A DNA stretch of 64,000 nt from positions 19,617,501 through 19,681,500 of the forward strand of contig NC_079377.1 of assembly GCF_021018895.1 (NCBI RefSeq), read 5' to 3'. Positions 36,684 to 45,810 of this stretch are shown one piece after another. The position numbers were made by a program, and so were the translations under genes. How positions within the stretch are numbered: the first letter of the stretch is position 1; the number at the start of each line of letters is the position of its first letter. This DNA comes from Seriola aureovittata (lineage: Eukaryota; Chordata; Actinopteri; Carangiformes; Carangidae). The notes beneath the pieces are model-generated. The model was not told where the DNA came from. It was given only the letters and a program-made list of their open reading frames with translations, and made no database searches.

Positions 36684-37702
36684 ATGTTCGGGCAAGAGAG
36701 CGAGAGAGACTGCGGGTTTGCCTTTCATGCGCCTGTGCTGTGTTTGCTCCCATCTTTGATTACAGCATGACTTTAAAAATAAATAAATAAATAAAATCAC
36801 CAACTGCCTGATCACCGCCGCTCACACTCACCATGGAGGACTTGAAATGGAGCCTTAACTCTCTCTGTCTCTCACTCTCTCTCACTCTCTCTTTTCCTCT
36901 GTCAGCGTGCTGCATTTCAGATCTTATTTTGCTGACATGGACTTGCCTCGCTCTGATTCTGGCTCTGATCTTTTGTGTACAGTGCTGCTGTGGCTGCAGC
37001 TCGGAGCAGCTCTGCATGCCCTCATGCTTCTCTACCATTGCGTACAGTTCAGTAAACTAAGTGCATAAAGACAGTGGCCTCTAATGGGTGACCTATCCGG
37101 CTGAGATGGTGCAGGAATGATGGAGGACAAACTGTGCACCTACTATCTTTATGCACTTAAGATAACAGTTGTTTGAATCTCTTTAATGACATTTTAAATA
37201 ATACTGTCTGCCTGCATGTGCCGATTTTGTTGCATTGTACAAAATGAATTTGAGATAGACCTATTAGTAATTTTTAACAAGACCTCACCACAAGGGGCAA
37301 TTCTCTGCTATATTGTCATGCTTACTATGAGAAATTAGGCTTTTCCTTAATGATGCTAATACATTAAGGCGCTGTGAACAAGAAAACGTTCGGAAACCTC
37401 TGACCACAGAGGTAGTCCACCAGTCTGAAACAACATTTAGCAACTTGTAGGACTCTGCAAGAATAAAGAAATTGTAGCTTACATCTGAGCAATTTTGCAT
37501 CCCCAAGTGACTATGTCTAAAGGGATGCAAAATGTGTCTGACATTAAATTAAAGAAAATAGTTTTTATCTGAACCCTATGGATTTTTAAAATCATTTGGC
37601 TACAAAGTCTGGGTCATGCTTTGAGATGAGATAGGATGTAGTAAATTGCATAAATTGTTCCTGTCCTCATGTCCCTTTTCATTCCTCCGTCCGTCCACTC
37701 AG
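35841..37702. other. ccdc88a intron with a small membrane-type ORF
   Basis: A 1.9-kb intron containing a TG/TATG repeat (36648-36685), a TAAA run (36779-36795), CT-rich tracts and a 75-codon ORF at 36833-37060, discussed separately. Confidence 0.8.
36833..37060 (+). CDS. Possible microprotein or alternative terminal exon
   Basis: This ORF of 75 codons starts in a strong context (ACCATGG). It contains a hydrophobic segment ILLTWTCLALILALIFCV followed by a cysteine cluster (QCCCGC), as in small membrane proteins. A long pyrimidine tract ending in AG at about 36905 precedes the hydrophobic part. From there the frame is open in phase 1 to the stop at 37058, so splicing from e26 or e27 could append a membrane tail. 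No homologue is recognised. The first half is translated CT-repeat. Confidence 0.25.
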   Translation: MEDLKWSLNSLCLSLSLTLSFPLSACCISDLILLTWTCLALILALIFCVQCCCGCSSEQLCMPSCFSTIAYSSVN

Positions 37703-37939
37703 CCATGAATGACCTGCTTCAGACCATGGCAGTGGCAGGTGGTCCTGGGGCTCAATGGGCGTGCAGCATCGAGAATCTAGACGGCGCTGAGGCTGGAGAT
37801 GCCGGCATGACGGGCAGCAGCAGGCGCAGCGGGCAGCGTATGAAGGAGCTCGCCTTGTCCACCAATGCTATTGACTGTGCTGCCCTCACCCTGCCCACAG
37901 CAGGGCACAGCAGAGCCAAGCTTCGGCTTCAGGTCAAAG
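37703..37939 (+). CDS. ccdc88a: ccdc88a exon e28
   Basis: A 237-nt phase 1-1 exon after cactcag, ending before GTCAGG. It encodes MNDLLQTMAVAGGPGAQWAC ... MKELALSTNAIDC. It matches the girdin region MNDLVQSMVLAGQ ... KELGAMAFSTTAINFS (recalled), a Ser/Gly-rich linker between coiled coil and GBA motif. Confidence 0.93.
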
Positions 37940-38093
37940 GTCAGGGTGCTAATTTTATTTGTGTGAGGGTAGGAAAAATATTTTGCCCCTGTAAATGTTT
38001 GTAAATAGTAGTATTCATGTGAAGGTGGTGAAAATTTGTCAGATCATAATGCAAAAAGCAACTGTAGCATCAGCCTCCTCTCTCTCTCAACAG

Positions 38094-38147
38094 ATAATGC
38101 CTCCTGTGAGGATGTTGCCGGCTCCTCAGATGACCCTAAGAGTCAAG
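38094..38147 (+). CDS. ccdc88a: ccdc88a exon e29
   Basis: A 54-nt phase 1-1 exon after ctcaacag, ending before GTAAGA. With flanking bases it encodes DNASCEDVAGSSDDPKSQ, aligning with girdin KDTTSFEDISPQGVSDD. Acidic and skippable without frame change. Confidence 0.88.
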
Positions 38148-39941
38148 GTAAGACTTGACATGACATCAAACTGTAGGTATGTCAAATGACAAGGAAAAGG
38201 CTTGGTAATCGCAACAGCTTTTCTACACCATCTGGGGATCTGTAGGCTTCTCAAACGAGGAATGAGAGAAGACTGAAAAGCCCCAAAAGAGCAGGTCACG
38301 TATTTAACAATCCCACTGCTAATCTTTGGGCTGCCTTCCTGCACTTCGATTAAGCCTGATCTACAGTTGGAAAAGCAATTTTAGCGGAGAGCAAAAGAGG
38401 GAGATCAGCCTCCATTGAAAGTAGGATTGACTCTATTCCAGGCTTTAGGGTGTTATCCAGGGCAGTTAATCTGCGGCCAGGCGACTATTCATCAGTTCTT
38501 TGCCACTCTAATGTAGATGACCCAGTTGTTAAACGGCCACAAAACTACTGACATACATTTCTAGCACTTGAGCTAGTTCTACAACTTAATGCCATCAGTT
38601 TTGATAAAATGTTATTTTTAATTTTATTACTTTAAATGAATTTTGTATCCACCTACCCAAGACACATACTTATAGTCCCAAAAGAACATTAACCTGGTTC
38701 CACAGGACATTGGTGGGGCATTAGTGCCCAACCTGGACCTACTTGGCTGATGAGTTCCCAGAATGCACTCATAAAATCCAGCACATTGCTGTCAGACCCA
38801 TTTCCCGGTACATCTCTACAATGGCTAGAGGAAACTACCTTCCGCTCTCACACACCGGACATTACTTATAGTGCATCAGCCATTAGGTCGCCATCTAGAG
38901 ATGCTCCTATATGTAAAGTCATTAATGGCAGTTTCAGATACCTATTGATTTTTCAAGCAACTGGGCTTGGCTGCCACAACATTTTTTCAATTTAGTTTTG
39001 TGTTTCTGTCTTTCTATAAAACCATTAATGAATATTAAACTTTGCTTGTTTTGCATTGTGGGCAGCATTAATGAGTAGTGTGATATATTCTTCAAACATG
39101 TTATGCATCAGAACCAGGGTGTGTTGTATTGTTCATGTACTGTATGTGTGTTTTATCAGGCCTGCAGGTGTATAGCAGTGCTTTGGCTCTGTATCCTTCC
39201 CCTGTAGAGCTGAGCATTATGTGCAGACTGCCCTGTAGCATCTGTAGTAAGTGACAACTACTTGGCACCGAATCTCACTCTGGGCCACAAACAATGGGCT
39301 GGTTTCCTAGACATAATAAGAATATTGATACCGATATGTGATTTGAAGGTTAATTTAAAATTCTAATTTGGTGTCATGTCCTGAAAACCAGATTGAAATG
39401 ATTTCACGGTCCCTAGTTTCCAGCTGAAACTGTCCCTACGAACACAGGAAAGAGCAAGGTCACATTGTCACCGCTCCTTTTCTTTCCTTTCTTTTTCCTC
39501 CCTTTCACTTTTCTCCTTACTCTCTCTCCCCTTACTCAGTTTTGCACAGGATAAAAGGCATGCCAATTTTCTTTTATTACTAATTTACTTGCACTCTGTT
39601 GTCCCCTGTTATTCAGTATTGTCTCCATCAGTTTCCCTTTCTCCTGAAGGTGGATTGGTCCTTGGATGTAGGTGTCCTGGCCCTCTCCATCAATAGTTTG
39701 TGTTTACTAGCTGGACATATTGGGGATGCAGCCTGGCACTGAGCCACCCTTCCTGTCCCTCTGCCTGGCATGTGCCATCTGCTGCCCCAGCAGGATATGT
39801 GCTATCAGACTGTTACCGAGCGCCTACATGTTACTCTTTGTGTTAGTGCACGTTGGTGAGGATACATGTATGCGTATATATAAAACCTAACTGTGTGTGT
39901 ATATGTGTGTGCATGTCTCTTCCCTCTTGTCCCTTACCCAG
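38148..39941. other. ccdc88a intron
   Basis: A 1.8-kb intron in which I recognise no repeat, RNA or further exon. A pyrimidine-rich stretch lies at 39470-39540 and short TG/TATA runs just before e30. Confidence 0.8.
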
Positions 39942-40031
39942 CCACCAGACCCTCCAGTCTCCATAGCAACAGGATCATCAGTAGTAATAGTAACAATAAC
40001 TCCCACCTCACTTCTCCTCTGGAGGGCAAAG
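39942..40031 (+). CDS. ccdc88a: ccdc88a exon e30
   Basis: A 90-nt phase 1-1 exon after cttacccag, encoding TRPSSLHSNRIISSNSNNNS then HLTSPLEGK. It matches girdin SRPASLDSGRTSTSNSNNNA (recalled). The donor GTACGCA is followed at once by 18 C residues. Confidence 0.93.
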
Positions 40032-40038
40032 GTACGCA

Positions 40039-40056
40039 CCCCCCCCCCCCCCCCCC
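40039..40056. repeat. Poly-C run next to the e30 donor
   Basis: Eighteen C residues starting seven bases after the exon-intron junction. Confidence 0.92.
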
Positions 40057-40193
40057 GCCTAACCACTCCTGCCATCTTCCTTTGTTCCCTTTATCTTTGT
40101 CTTTCATGCCTTTACTCAAACCTACTTTAACGTGCCCTGTGGGTTAGTATTTTCTTTCCTATGGGAATCAATCATTTACTTATTTAAAATCAG

Positions 40194-40275
40194 TTAGAGC
40201 TGCAATGATTAGCTGATTAATTGATTAGTCAATTGAAAGAAAATGTATAGCCTACTTTTTAAATAATCAATTAAT
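40194..40275. repeat. Degenerate fish DNA-transposon fragment (AT-rich MITE)
   Basis: The sequence AGAGCTGCAATGATTAGCTG continuing into attaattgattagtcaattg resembles the end of a common fish element that begins with RGCTGCAAC-GATTA. A related degenerate copy lies at 40962-41206. The right end is unclear. Confidence 0.5.
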
Positions 40276-40517
40276 TTTTTAAGACATTTTTCTGGCAAAA
40301 TGATGTGCTATGTTCGAGTCTTAATGCGAGTCACAGGGGCACTTTTACTGTGCTATGGTATAAGAATAATAAATCATTCATTATTCAGCAAACGTTTTTA
40401 AGTATTTATAATTCACAGCTTATCAGAATTTTATCAGACTCCTATAGTCTTTATCTTTTCTTTGGGGAGGTGTGATCAGATTCCCGGTGATCTAATCTTT
40501 GCCTCCCATTCCCACAG

Positions 40518-40798
40518 GCACGTTGAATGGCAGCCTCAGCAGGCCTCACAGCGAGAGCAGCGGAGAGTTCAGCCTGAGCCTAGACCAGGAGGTGTGGTCC
40601 AGCAGCGGCAGCAGCCCTGTTCAGCAGCCCACCTCTTCGCGCTCCTCCCACCAGAGCCCCCTGCAGCTGCGCAGGTCGCTCGACCCGTCTGCTGCCGCAG
40701 GCAGCCCAGGCCAGACCCAGATCAGGAAGACGGGATCCCCAGGCAGTGAGGTGCTTTCCCTGCAGCAGTTCCTGGATGAGGGTATTGATCCTGCAGAG
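40518..40798 (+). CDS. ccdc88a: ccdc88a exon e31 (GBA motif)
   Basis: A 281-nt exon after cccacag, ending in phase 0 before GTGAGG. It encodes a Ser-rich part (SESSGEFSLSLDQEVWSSSG) and then KTGSPGSEVLSLQQFLDEG. The last part is the G-alpha binding and activating (GBA) motif, aligning with human girdin KTGSPGSEVVTLQQFLEES. The essential Phe (near F1685) is kept at 40769-40771. The Ser before the motif that CDK5 modifies in mammals is kept, but the Ser after FLEE that PKC-theta modifies is replaced by Gly. Confidence 0.95.
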
Positions 40799-40961
40799 GT
40801 GAGGCCTCTAACTCAGTTACAACCGATCTGCTCTGTTGCTGTTATGTTTCTATTTGATTAAAGCCAGCAGATAAAATAGACTGAGATTTTATGAAAACAA
40901 AAGTCACATTTTTCTCACTTAGACCATAATGGTTTGTATTAATATGAGGAATCAATGTATG

Positions 40962-41206
40962 GCTGCAACTAATAATTATTTTCATTATTAATTTATGATC
41001 CTGATTATTTTCTTGATTAATGATTTTTGTGTTTAAGTGTGATACAAGTACATTATAAATTCTCATGTGGTGATATCTTCAAATTGCTTGTTTTTTCTAC
41101 CATCAGTTTAAAAAAAAAAAAATGCAAAAGATCCTAATTTTGGATGAACTGGAGCGATCAATTTACTGTCAATTAGTGGATTATTCAATCGTTGTAGCTC
41201 TGACTC
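40962..41206. mobile_element. Degenerate non-autonomous DNA element (MITE-like)
   Basis: The left end GGCTGCAACTAATAATTATT and the right end, complement GAGCTACAACGATTGAATAA, form an imperfect inverted repeat about 245 bp apart. The interior is AT-rich and non-coding. This resembles a widespread teleost MITE. No clear target duplication could be found. Confidence 0.55.
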
Positions 41207-41384
41207 TCAGATTCTGACTGATTTTCAAGACTCAAGGCAATATTAAACATAATCAGCACATAGAGATTCTTGTTTGTAAGTTTGTTTAAAATAAGGAATT
41301 AAAAAAATAGAAATACCTTGTAATAGAATTGTATGATGTGTTTGTACTGTACCTGATATGATCTCTTTGCTCTGTCTTCTGTAG

Positions 41385-41838
41385 TCTGGCAGTCAGGAGA
41401 ACCTCACTGTAGACTCTCCTCGCCTCCCCACTTCATCTGAGCATGTGCAGAAAGAACGCACTTCGACAAAGGGCCGAGGCATATTGCGCTCATCCAGCGG
41501 GAAAGCAACACTGGTCAGCTCCGACCGCCCACCGAGATCCTCGGGTCAACCGGGACGCCCGACCCTGCGGAAGGCGGAGAGCACCCGTGTGAAAGGCTCC
41601 GTCCCGGTCCGCTCCAGCCTGTCCTCGCAGGGCAAGGCCACATCCGTCTCCGAACGACTGGATTCAGCTTCCGCCACGCTGCCCCGGGCCAGTAGCGTCA
41701 TCTCCACGGCCGAAGGCACCACGCGGCGCACCAGCATCCACGACCTGCTCTCGAAGGACAACCGGCAGCCCGTGTCGGTCGACGCCTCTCCTCCCGTTGC
41801 GTCCACCAAGGCTGGGGTACGCTCCCAGCCTACACCCA
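41385..41838 (+). CDS. ccdc88a: ccdc88a exon e32, short form (internal donor used)
   Basis: The sequence CCCA|GTGAGTACC gives a good donor at 41839, leaving one base of a codon. This phase is exactly what the exon at 43719 needs. Together they read SQPTPNEEGRKSKSRSGEPQ plus QSC, aligning with the human girdin end QESRNSKSRSREQQSS (recalled). So the mammalian-type terminus is available in this fish gene by alternative 5' splice-site choice. Confidence 0.85.
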
Positions 41839-42302
41839 GTGAGTACCACCCCAACAGCACCAACCTAAAGGGATCCCTTATCACCACCACCCCATTGCCC
41901 AAGTCACTCAGCTTGCCTTGCCATAGCTTGGAGGACCCCGACCTCTCCACCCTCGAGTCTTTCCTTGGCCCTTCCTTCACTGTAGAGTCGGTGTTCATGG
42001 ACTCCATTTTTAGTGAGTCAGCGGGCAAAAACCTTCCATTCCTGTCTCTAAACCCCACCCTAGTCAGCAATATCAGTGGGCCACCTGTTACAAATAAAAC
42101 CCCCTCAGCTGCACCTATCCCAAACCACATTTCCACCCAAAACCAGACCCCACACAGCCAATCAAACGGCCAGATGAGATCCAGCCCAGCCAGTGTAAAA
42201 GAGTATAATGAGGGCGTCGACCCCAATCGTGTGAATAATTCGGACCAGTCACTGAGCCCAGAGGACAACCAGTCTCTGTGGTATGAGTACGGGTGTGTGT
42301 GA
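41385..42302 (+). CDS. ccdc88a: ccdc88a exon e32, long form with PDZ-binding tail
   Basis: This exon starts after tctgtag in phase 0 with SGSQENL and stays open for 918 nt. It carries TLPRASSVISTAEGTTRRTS at about 41676-41735, a girdin hallmark followed by IHDLLSKDNRQPVSVD. An internal donor at 41839 allows a shorter form. If not used, 154 more residues follow. These include LSTLESFLG at 41943-41969, resembling a GBA motif, and the end is SLWYEYGCV. WYEYGCV is the exact C-terminus I recall for Daple, where Gly-Cys-Val binds the Dishevelled PDZ domain. The Tyr that precedes ATLPRA in human girdin (Y1798) is Ser here. Confidence 0.92.
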   Translation, partial: SGSQENLTVDSPRLPTSSEHVQKERTSTKGRGILRSSSGKATLVSSDRPPRSSGQPGRPTLRKAESTRVKGSVPVRSSLSSQGKATSVSERLDSASATLPRASSVISTAEGTTRRTSIHDLLSKDNRQPVSVDASPPVASTKAGVRSQPTPSEYHPNSTNLKGSLITTTPLPKSLSLPCHSLEDPDLSTLESFLGPSFTVESVFMDSIFSESAGKNLPFLSLNPTLVSNISGPPVTNKTPSAAPIPNHISTQNQTPHSQSNGQMRSSPASVKEYNEGVDPNRVNNSDQSLSPEDNQSLWYEYGCV

Positions 42303-43718
42303 ATGACAGGGAGGTTCTGGCTTGCTGATCTTAATACAAGACTTGACTTAAAGAGTGACGAATGAAAGGAAGGATAAATGACAAATCCTCCTCTGCATGT
42401 ATTTATCAGAGCACTGTCTATCTCTGTGTGGTGTATTTCATGCTTTTCTGTTTGCCATGGTGCTGATTGGTGATTTGCTGTTTTGTTTTGTTTTTTTTTT
42501 TTTTTTTTTTTTTTTGTCACCTCCTGTTCTGACCTTTTTTCTGTCCCGTTCTGTTCTCTAAGGTTGGACTTTGATAACTGTTCTTCCGTCCAGCAGCCTT
42601 TACCATATTATTGTTTCCTCATCAAATCTGTTTCACTGGCTAACACTATACTATTATCTGCTGTTGTGGATTTGTACAGCACAGTTAAGGCTTAGGATTT
42701 CTGTTTCTAGCCTCAATAACAAAGTAGCTATGAGCAGAAAAGTTAGAGATTCAGCCATAAAAAGCAGCAGAAAATCTGTCGGATATAAACTGTGTCTGAT
42801 AAGGCAGGTGGGACAGATCTCATAGTAGCAATTTCTTCAAATCAAAGTCTTTCAATGTGTCAGATAATAGATTCACTTGTTGTTTATCATGATGCTTTAG
42901 TGTACGGGAGAGTCTTTTTCACTTCTTTTAACTTAGTTGCATTATCCACTAAACTGCATGGCTTTGTTCTGTCTCAGTTCAACCTGAAACACTCATTTTG
43001 ATTTCTGCGATCAAAATGTTTATGTTTATCCTCTTTTTGTTTCTATTGACAATGTGTATTATGTTTGTTTTCATACATTTGACACCTTTTTTCTGTAATT
43101 TTATTTTACATATAATAACTGGAGCATTTGCTCTTTGGATGATGGGTTTTGACCTGATGGACTTCTTGGGTTGGTGACAAAATGATGTAGCTTCATTCCC
43201 AGAATGATCTGAGGGGAGGATTTAGTTGGTTAAGTGAAAGTTGACTGAAGGAAGTAAAATATGACCAGAGTGATTAATAGTTTTAGGTAGTTTGTGATAG
43301 TTATGGAAACAGGGAGTCAGTATCGTAAGTTGAGAATAGTTTGCAGTGGTCAGATTGTTTTGTAAATGAAGCTAACGTCATTTCTTTTGGTATCTGTAAA
43401 CTTTTATTTACCCATCCTGACACACCACATCTTGAGAATGGATAATATTTGATTATGTATTTTAGATTGACAAGATCTTGTACAGATTGTTGTAATCATT
43501 AAGTTATAATCAAAGACGAGCACTGCTTTTTGTGCCAATACTAGTAGAACTGTCTGCATCTAGATCCTTATTTATTTCTGCTTTTGTATTCTGTAGTTGC
43601 TCTTTGAAGTTGCTTTATTGTATTTATCTTGATCTACAGTTTATGCAGGTATAAAGTAAATGAAAATGTTCTTGTCACTGTCTACAGATGTAACATAAAC
43701 ATTGCCTTTGTCCTACAG
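42303..43718. other. 3' UTR of the long form / intron of the short form
   Basis: This 1.4-kb stretch would be untranslated in transcripts that keep the long exon and intronic in the short form. It has a 25-T run at 42491-42515. I see no clear AATAAA with downstream GT-rich element here, so the long form's poly(A) site is undetermined. Confidence 0.6.
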
Positions 43719-43774
43719 ATGAGGAGGGCAGAAAGTCTAAAAGCAGGAGCGGGGAGCCGCAGCAAAGCTGCTAA
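43719..43774 (+). CDS. ccdc88a: ccdc88a alternative last coding exon e33 (girdin-type tail)
   Basis: Acceptor gtcctacag, then AT completing an Asn codon, then EEGRKSKSRSGEPQQSC and TAA at 43772-43774. The SKSRS-x-E-x-QQS pattern matches the end of mammalian girdin, which supports this reading frame over the other open frame through the same bases. A strong donor-like GTGAGTGAG lies at 43825, 50 nt after the stop, so a 3' UTR intron is likely. Confidence 0.85.
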
Positions 43775-45780
43775 ACCCTGCCCCCCCCACCCTCGTCTGT
43801 CTGCTACCATGCTGTGAGCGCGTGGTGAGTGAGTGCTGCTCGAGCGGGAGGAATAGGGGGTGGGATGATGGGGAGGGGGGCTGTTCAGTCTTGTCTCCAT
43901 GGGAACCTAAAACATGGTATAACAGATGTCGTCCATCCTGCCATGCACTTGCTTCCCCTGCTTCTCTAAACTGTTACCCCTAAACCCCTCACTGTCCTGT
44001 CCGTTGCCCCACTGTCCCTGTGGTGACAAACGCCTGTTCACTGAGCCTGATGGGACCCTGGTCTGCATGGCATATGGGCCATTTTACCACCTTGCTCTGA
44101 GTGGATGAACATTTGTGTCCCCAAATCCCCCTACAACTCCAGCAGCGCACCGTATCCCTCCTCCGTGATGCTTATTGTGATTTTGGTAAAGGTGACTGCT
44201 GAGTGTCCTGCTGGTGAAAAAAGTAGGCTCTTTATTGTTTTCAGGCTGCTTATTGTTGCTGCATGGCTTTGGTGTAGCACTGAAATCCTTCCCCCTTCTC
44301 CTTCCCTTGAGAATGCATGTGTATGGAGGCTGGCTGCCGTCTCCTCTTGTACATCACTGTCTTTACTGATACTGTGTCTGCCTTCTAACCTTCTTCTTTC
44401 TCTGTTTTTTTTTTTTTTTTACTTTGTCTTTGTGTTCTTTTTTCTTCCACCTTGTCTACTTTATTTTTCTAACCTGTCTCCTTTTCTTTCTTCTTACTCT
44501 TTCCACACCTGTTTGCTTGCCTGGGACACAGAGATAAAGGTGGCCTTGGAGCTGTGTGTCTGAAGCCTAGTAGAGTTAATCTGCTGAGACCGTCTGCAGT
44601 GAGAAAAGATTGTATATCCCAGTTTCTTTTTCTTCCCTTTTTTTTTTTTTTTTTTTTTTTTTAAAACCCAGGACACTTGAGTAGAGAAAAGTGGCTTCCT
44701 TCTCTGTTTTGTTTTTCTTCCTTGAATCAAGGAAACAACAGAAAAATACTCGAAAATGTTGTGGTGACTTTTTTTTTTTTTTCTATAAAGACTGCTGTGG
44801 CAGATTGCACTGCCATGTGTCCTTCAGTGTGACGGACTCCTAGATGTGCGCTAGTCTCTGTGGACTAAGATTGAAGTGCCAATGTTCACACAGCAGCCAA
44901 AAGGGTAATCTTAAACCAGACTGATGACTCCACTTTGGAACCTTCTGTGCAACTTCAAAGTCAGCGGGACCTTCTTCTGCCCGACACCATGATGATAAAA
45001 AAAAATCAGTGATTTTGTAAACGGGCGGAATGCACAAGCAAAGACATTTAGTCAGGTTCTTAAACCATTTTCAAAGCATGTCAGTACAAACATTTCCGAT
45101 TGAACTTACTATCAGACTGAAGAATCACAATTTGCATGGAGCAATCAATCAGCCAATCACCCCACTTCCTTTATCCAATCAGAGAGGAGGACAGTGTTCA
45201 GTGGGGCTTTTACTTGCCAGGATGCCAAAAGGACTCGGACTGGAAGCCATTACAGCTGTGTGATTGGCATTTGTTGCCAGCCAATCAAGAGTGAAGGTTG
45301 TGTGATCTGAGCGAGAGAGAGCGAGAGAGAGAGACTCATCTTGGGAGTGTTCCAGGTCACCTATATGACAGTTGGCAGCCATGTCACCCTGAAACAAACC
45401 CTACACACTCTTCATCTTATCTTAAATTATATATCATCATACAGTAGATCATTGAACAAGTCGCACTAAGTCATCACATCTTACGCTTCCTATCCTGCTC
45501 TCAACAGATAAATAAGACTGTAAAAGCACTCTGACAGTTCATTGACATTATACCTTAATAATATCATGTATCTACTTTCTGATAGGGAATTTGTAAGGTC
45601 CTGTTTATAAATCTGACTGGAGTATAGGTGACCTGTAACTTGCCCGGTACATACAGAACATGTGCACATTTTGTTGCTGTGATGTTGAACATGAAGGTGG
45701 TGATGAGACCCAGTGTTTTCCTCCTTTTCCACTTTTACATAAATCCATTTGATGTAATTAAAACTCATCAAGACTACTGT
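43775..45780 (+). other. ccdc88a: Probable ccdc88a 3' UTR
   Basis: The downstream exon part is inferred from the donor-like GTGAGT at 43825 and a pyrimidine-rich acceptor gggacacag ending at 44531. The UTR would then run from 44532 to the poly(A) site near 45780. It contains poly-T runs (44407-44420, 44639-44662) and a GA-rich stretch (45309-45334). The short ORFs here show no recognisable similarity. Confidence 0.55.
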
Positions 45781-45810
45781 GTGCTCTTTTTATTTTGTGT
45801 TTTATGCTGA
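45757..45810 (+). terminator. Poly(A) signal of ccdc88a
   Basis: ATTAAA at 45757-45762 is followed about 20 nt later by the GT/T-rich stretch ctgtgtgctctttttatttt, the usual arrangement of a vertebrate cleavage site. It is the best-placed signal downstream of the girdin-type stop. An AATAAA at 46429 is an alternative, but lies in a repeat. Confidence 0.6.

Larger units (their letters stand above)
6219..43774 (+). other. ccdc88a: ccdc88a (girdin/GIV) gene, 5'-truncated by the window
   Basis: The gene spans at least 32 coding exons in this window, all with AG acceptors, GT donors and matching phases. The product is a large cytoplasmic scaffold. An N-terminal HOOK domain binds microtubules/dynein, a long coiled coil dimerises, and the C-terminal part contacts membrane lipid, is an Akt substrate and activates G-alpha-i through a GBA motif. 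These roles are known for the mammalian family. The sequence shows girdin-like rather than Daple-like blocks, for example [37 protein letters not shown] and TLPRASSVISTAEGTTRRTS. The window encodes 1919 residues (long C-terminus, including the 78-nt cassette exon) or 1783 (short C-terminus). About 90 N-terminal residues are missing upstream, and with them the short form is close to the roughly 1870 residues of human girdin. Which teleost co-orthologue this is cannot be decided here. Confidence 0.93.

Noticed and set aside
41546..42520. 324-codon antisense ORF opposite ccdc88a exon e32
   Set aside because: It mirrors a GC-rich coding exon whose sense frame has clear girdin homology and family-specific termini. 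The antisense product begins with a translated A-run and resembles nothing known.
43629..43817. Other open frame through exon e33 (MRRAESLKAGAG...)
   Set aside because: The alternative phase gives SKSRSGEPQQSC, which matches the mammalian girdin end and fits the donor at 41839. This frame fits neither.
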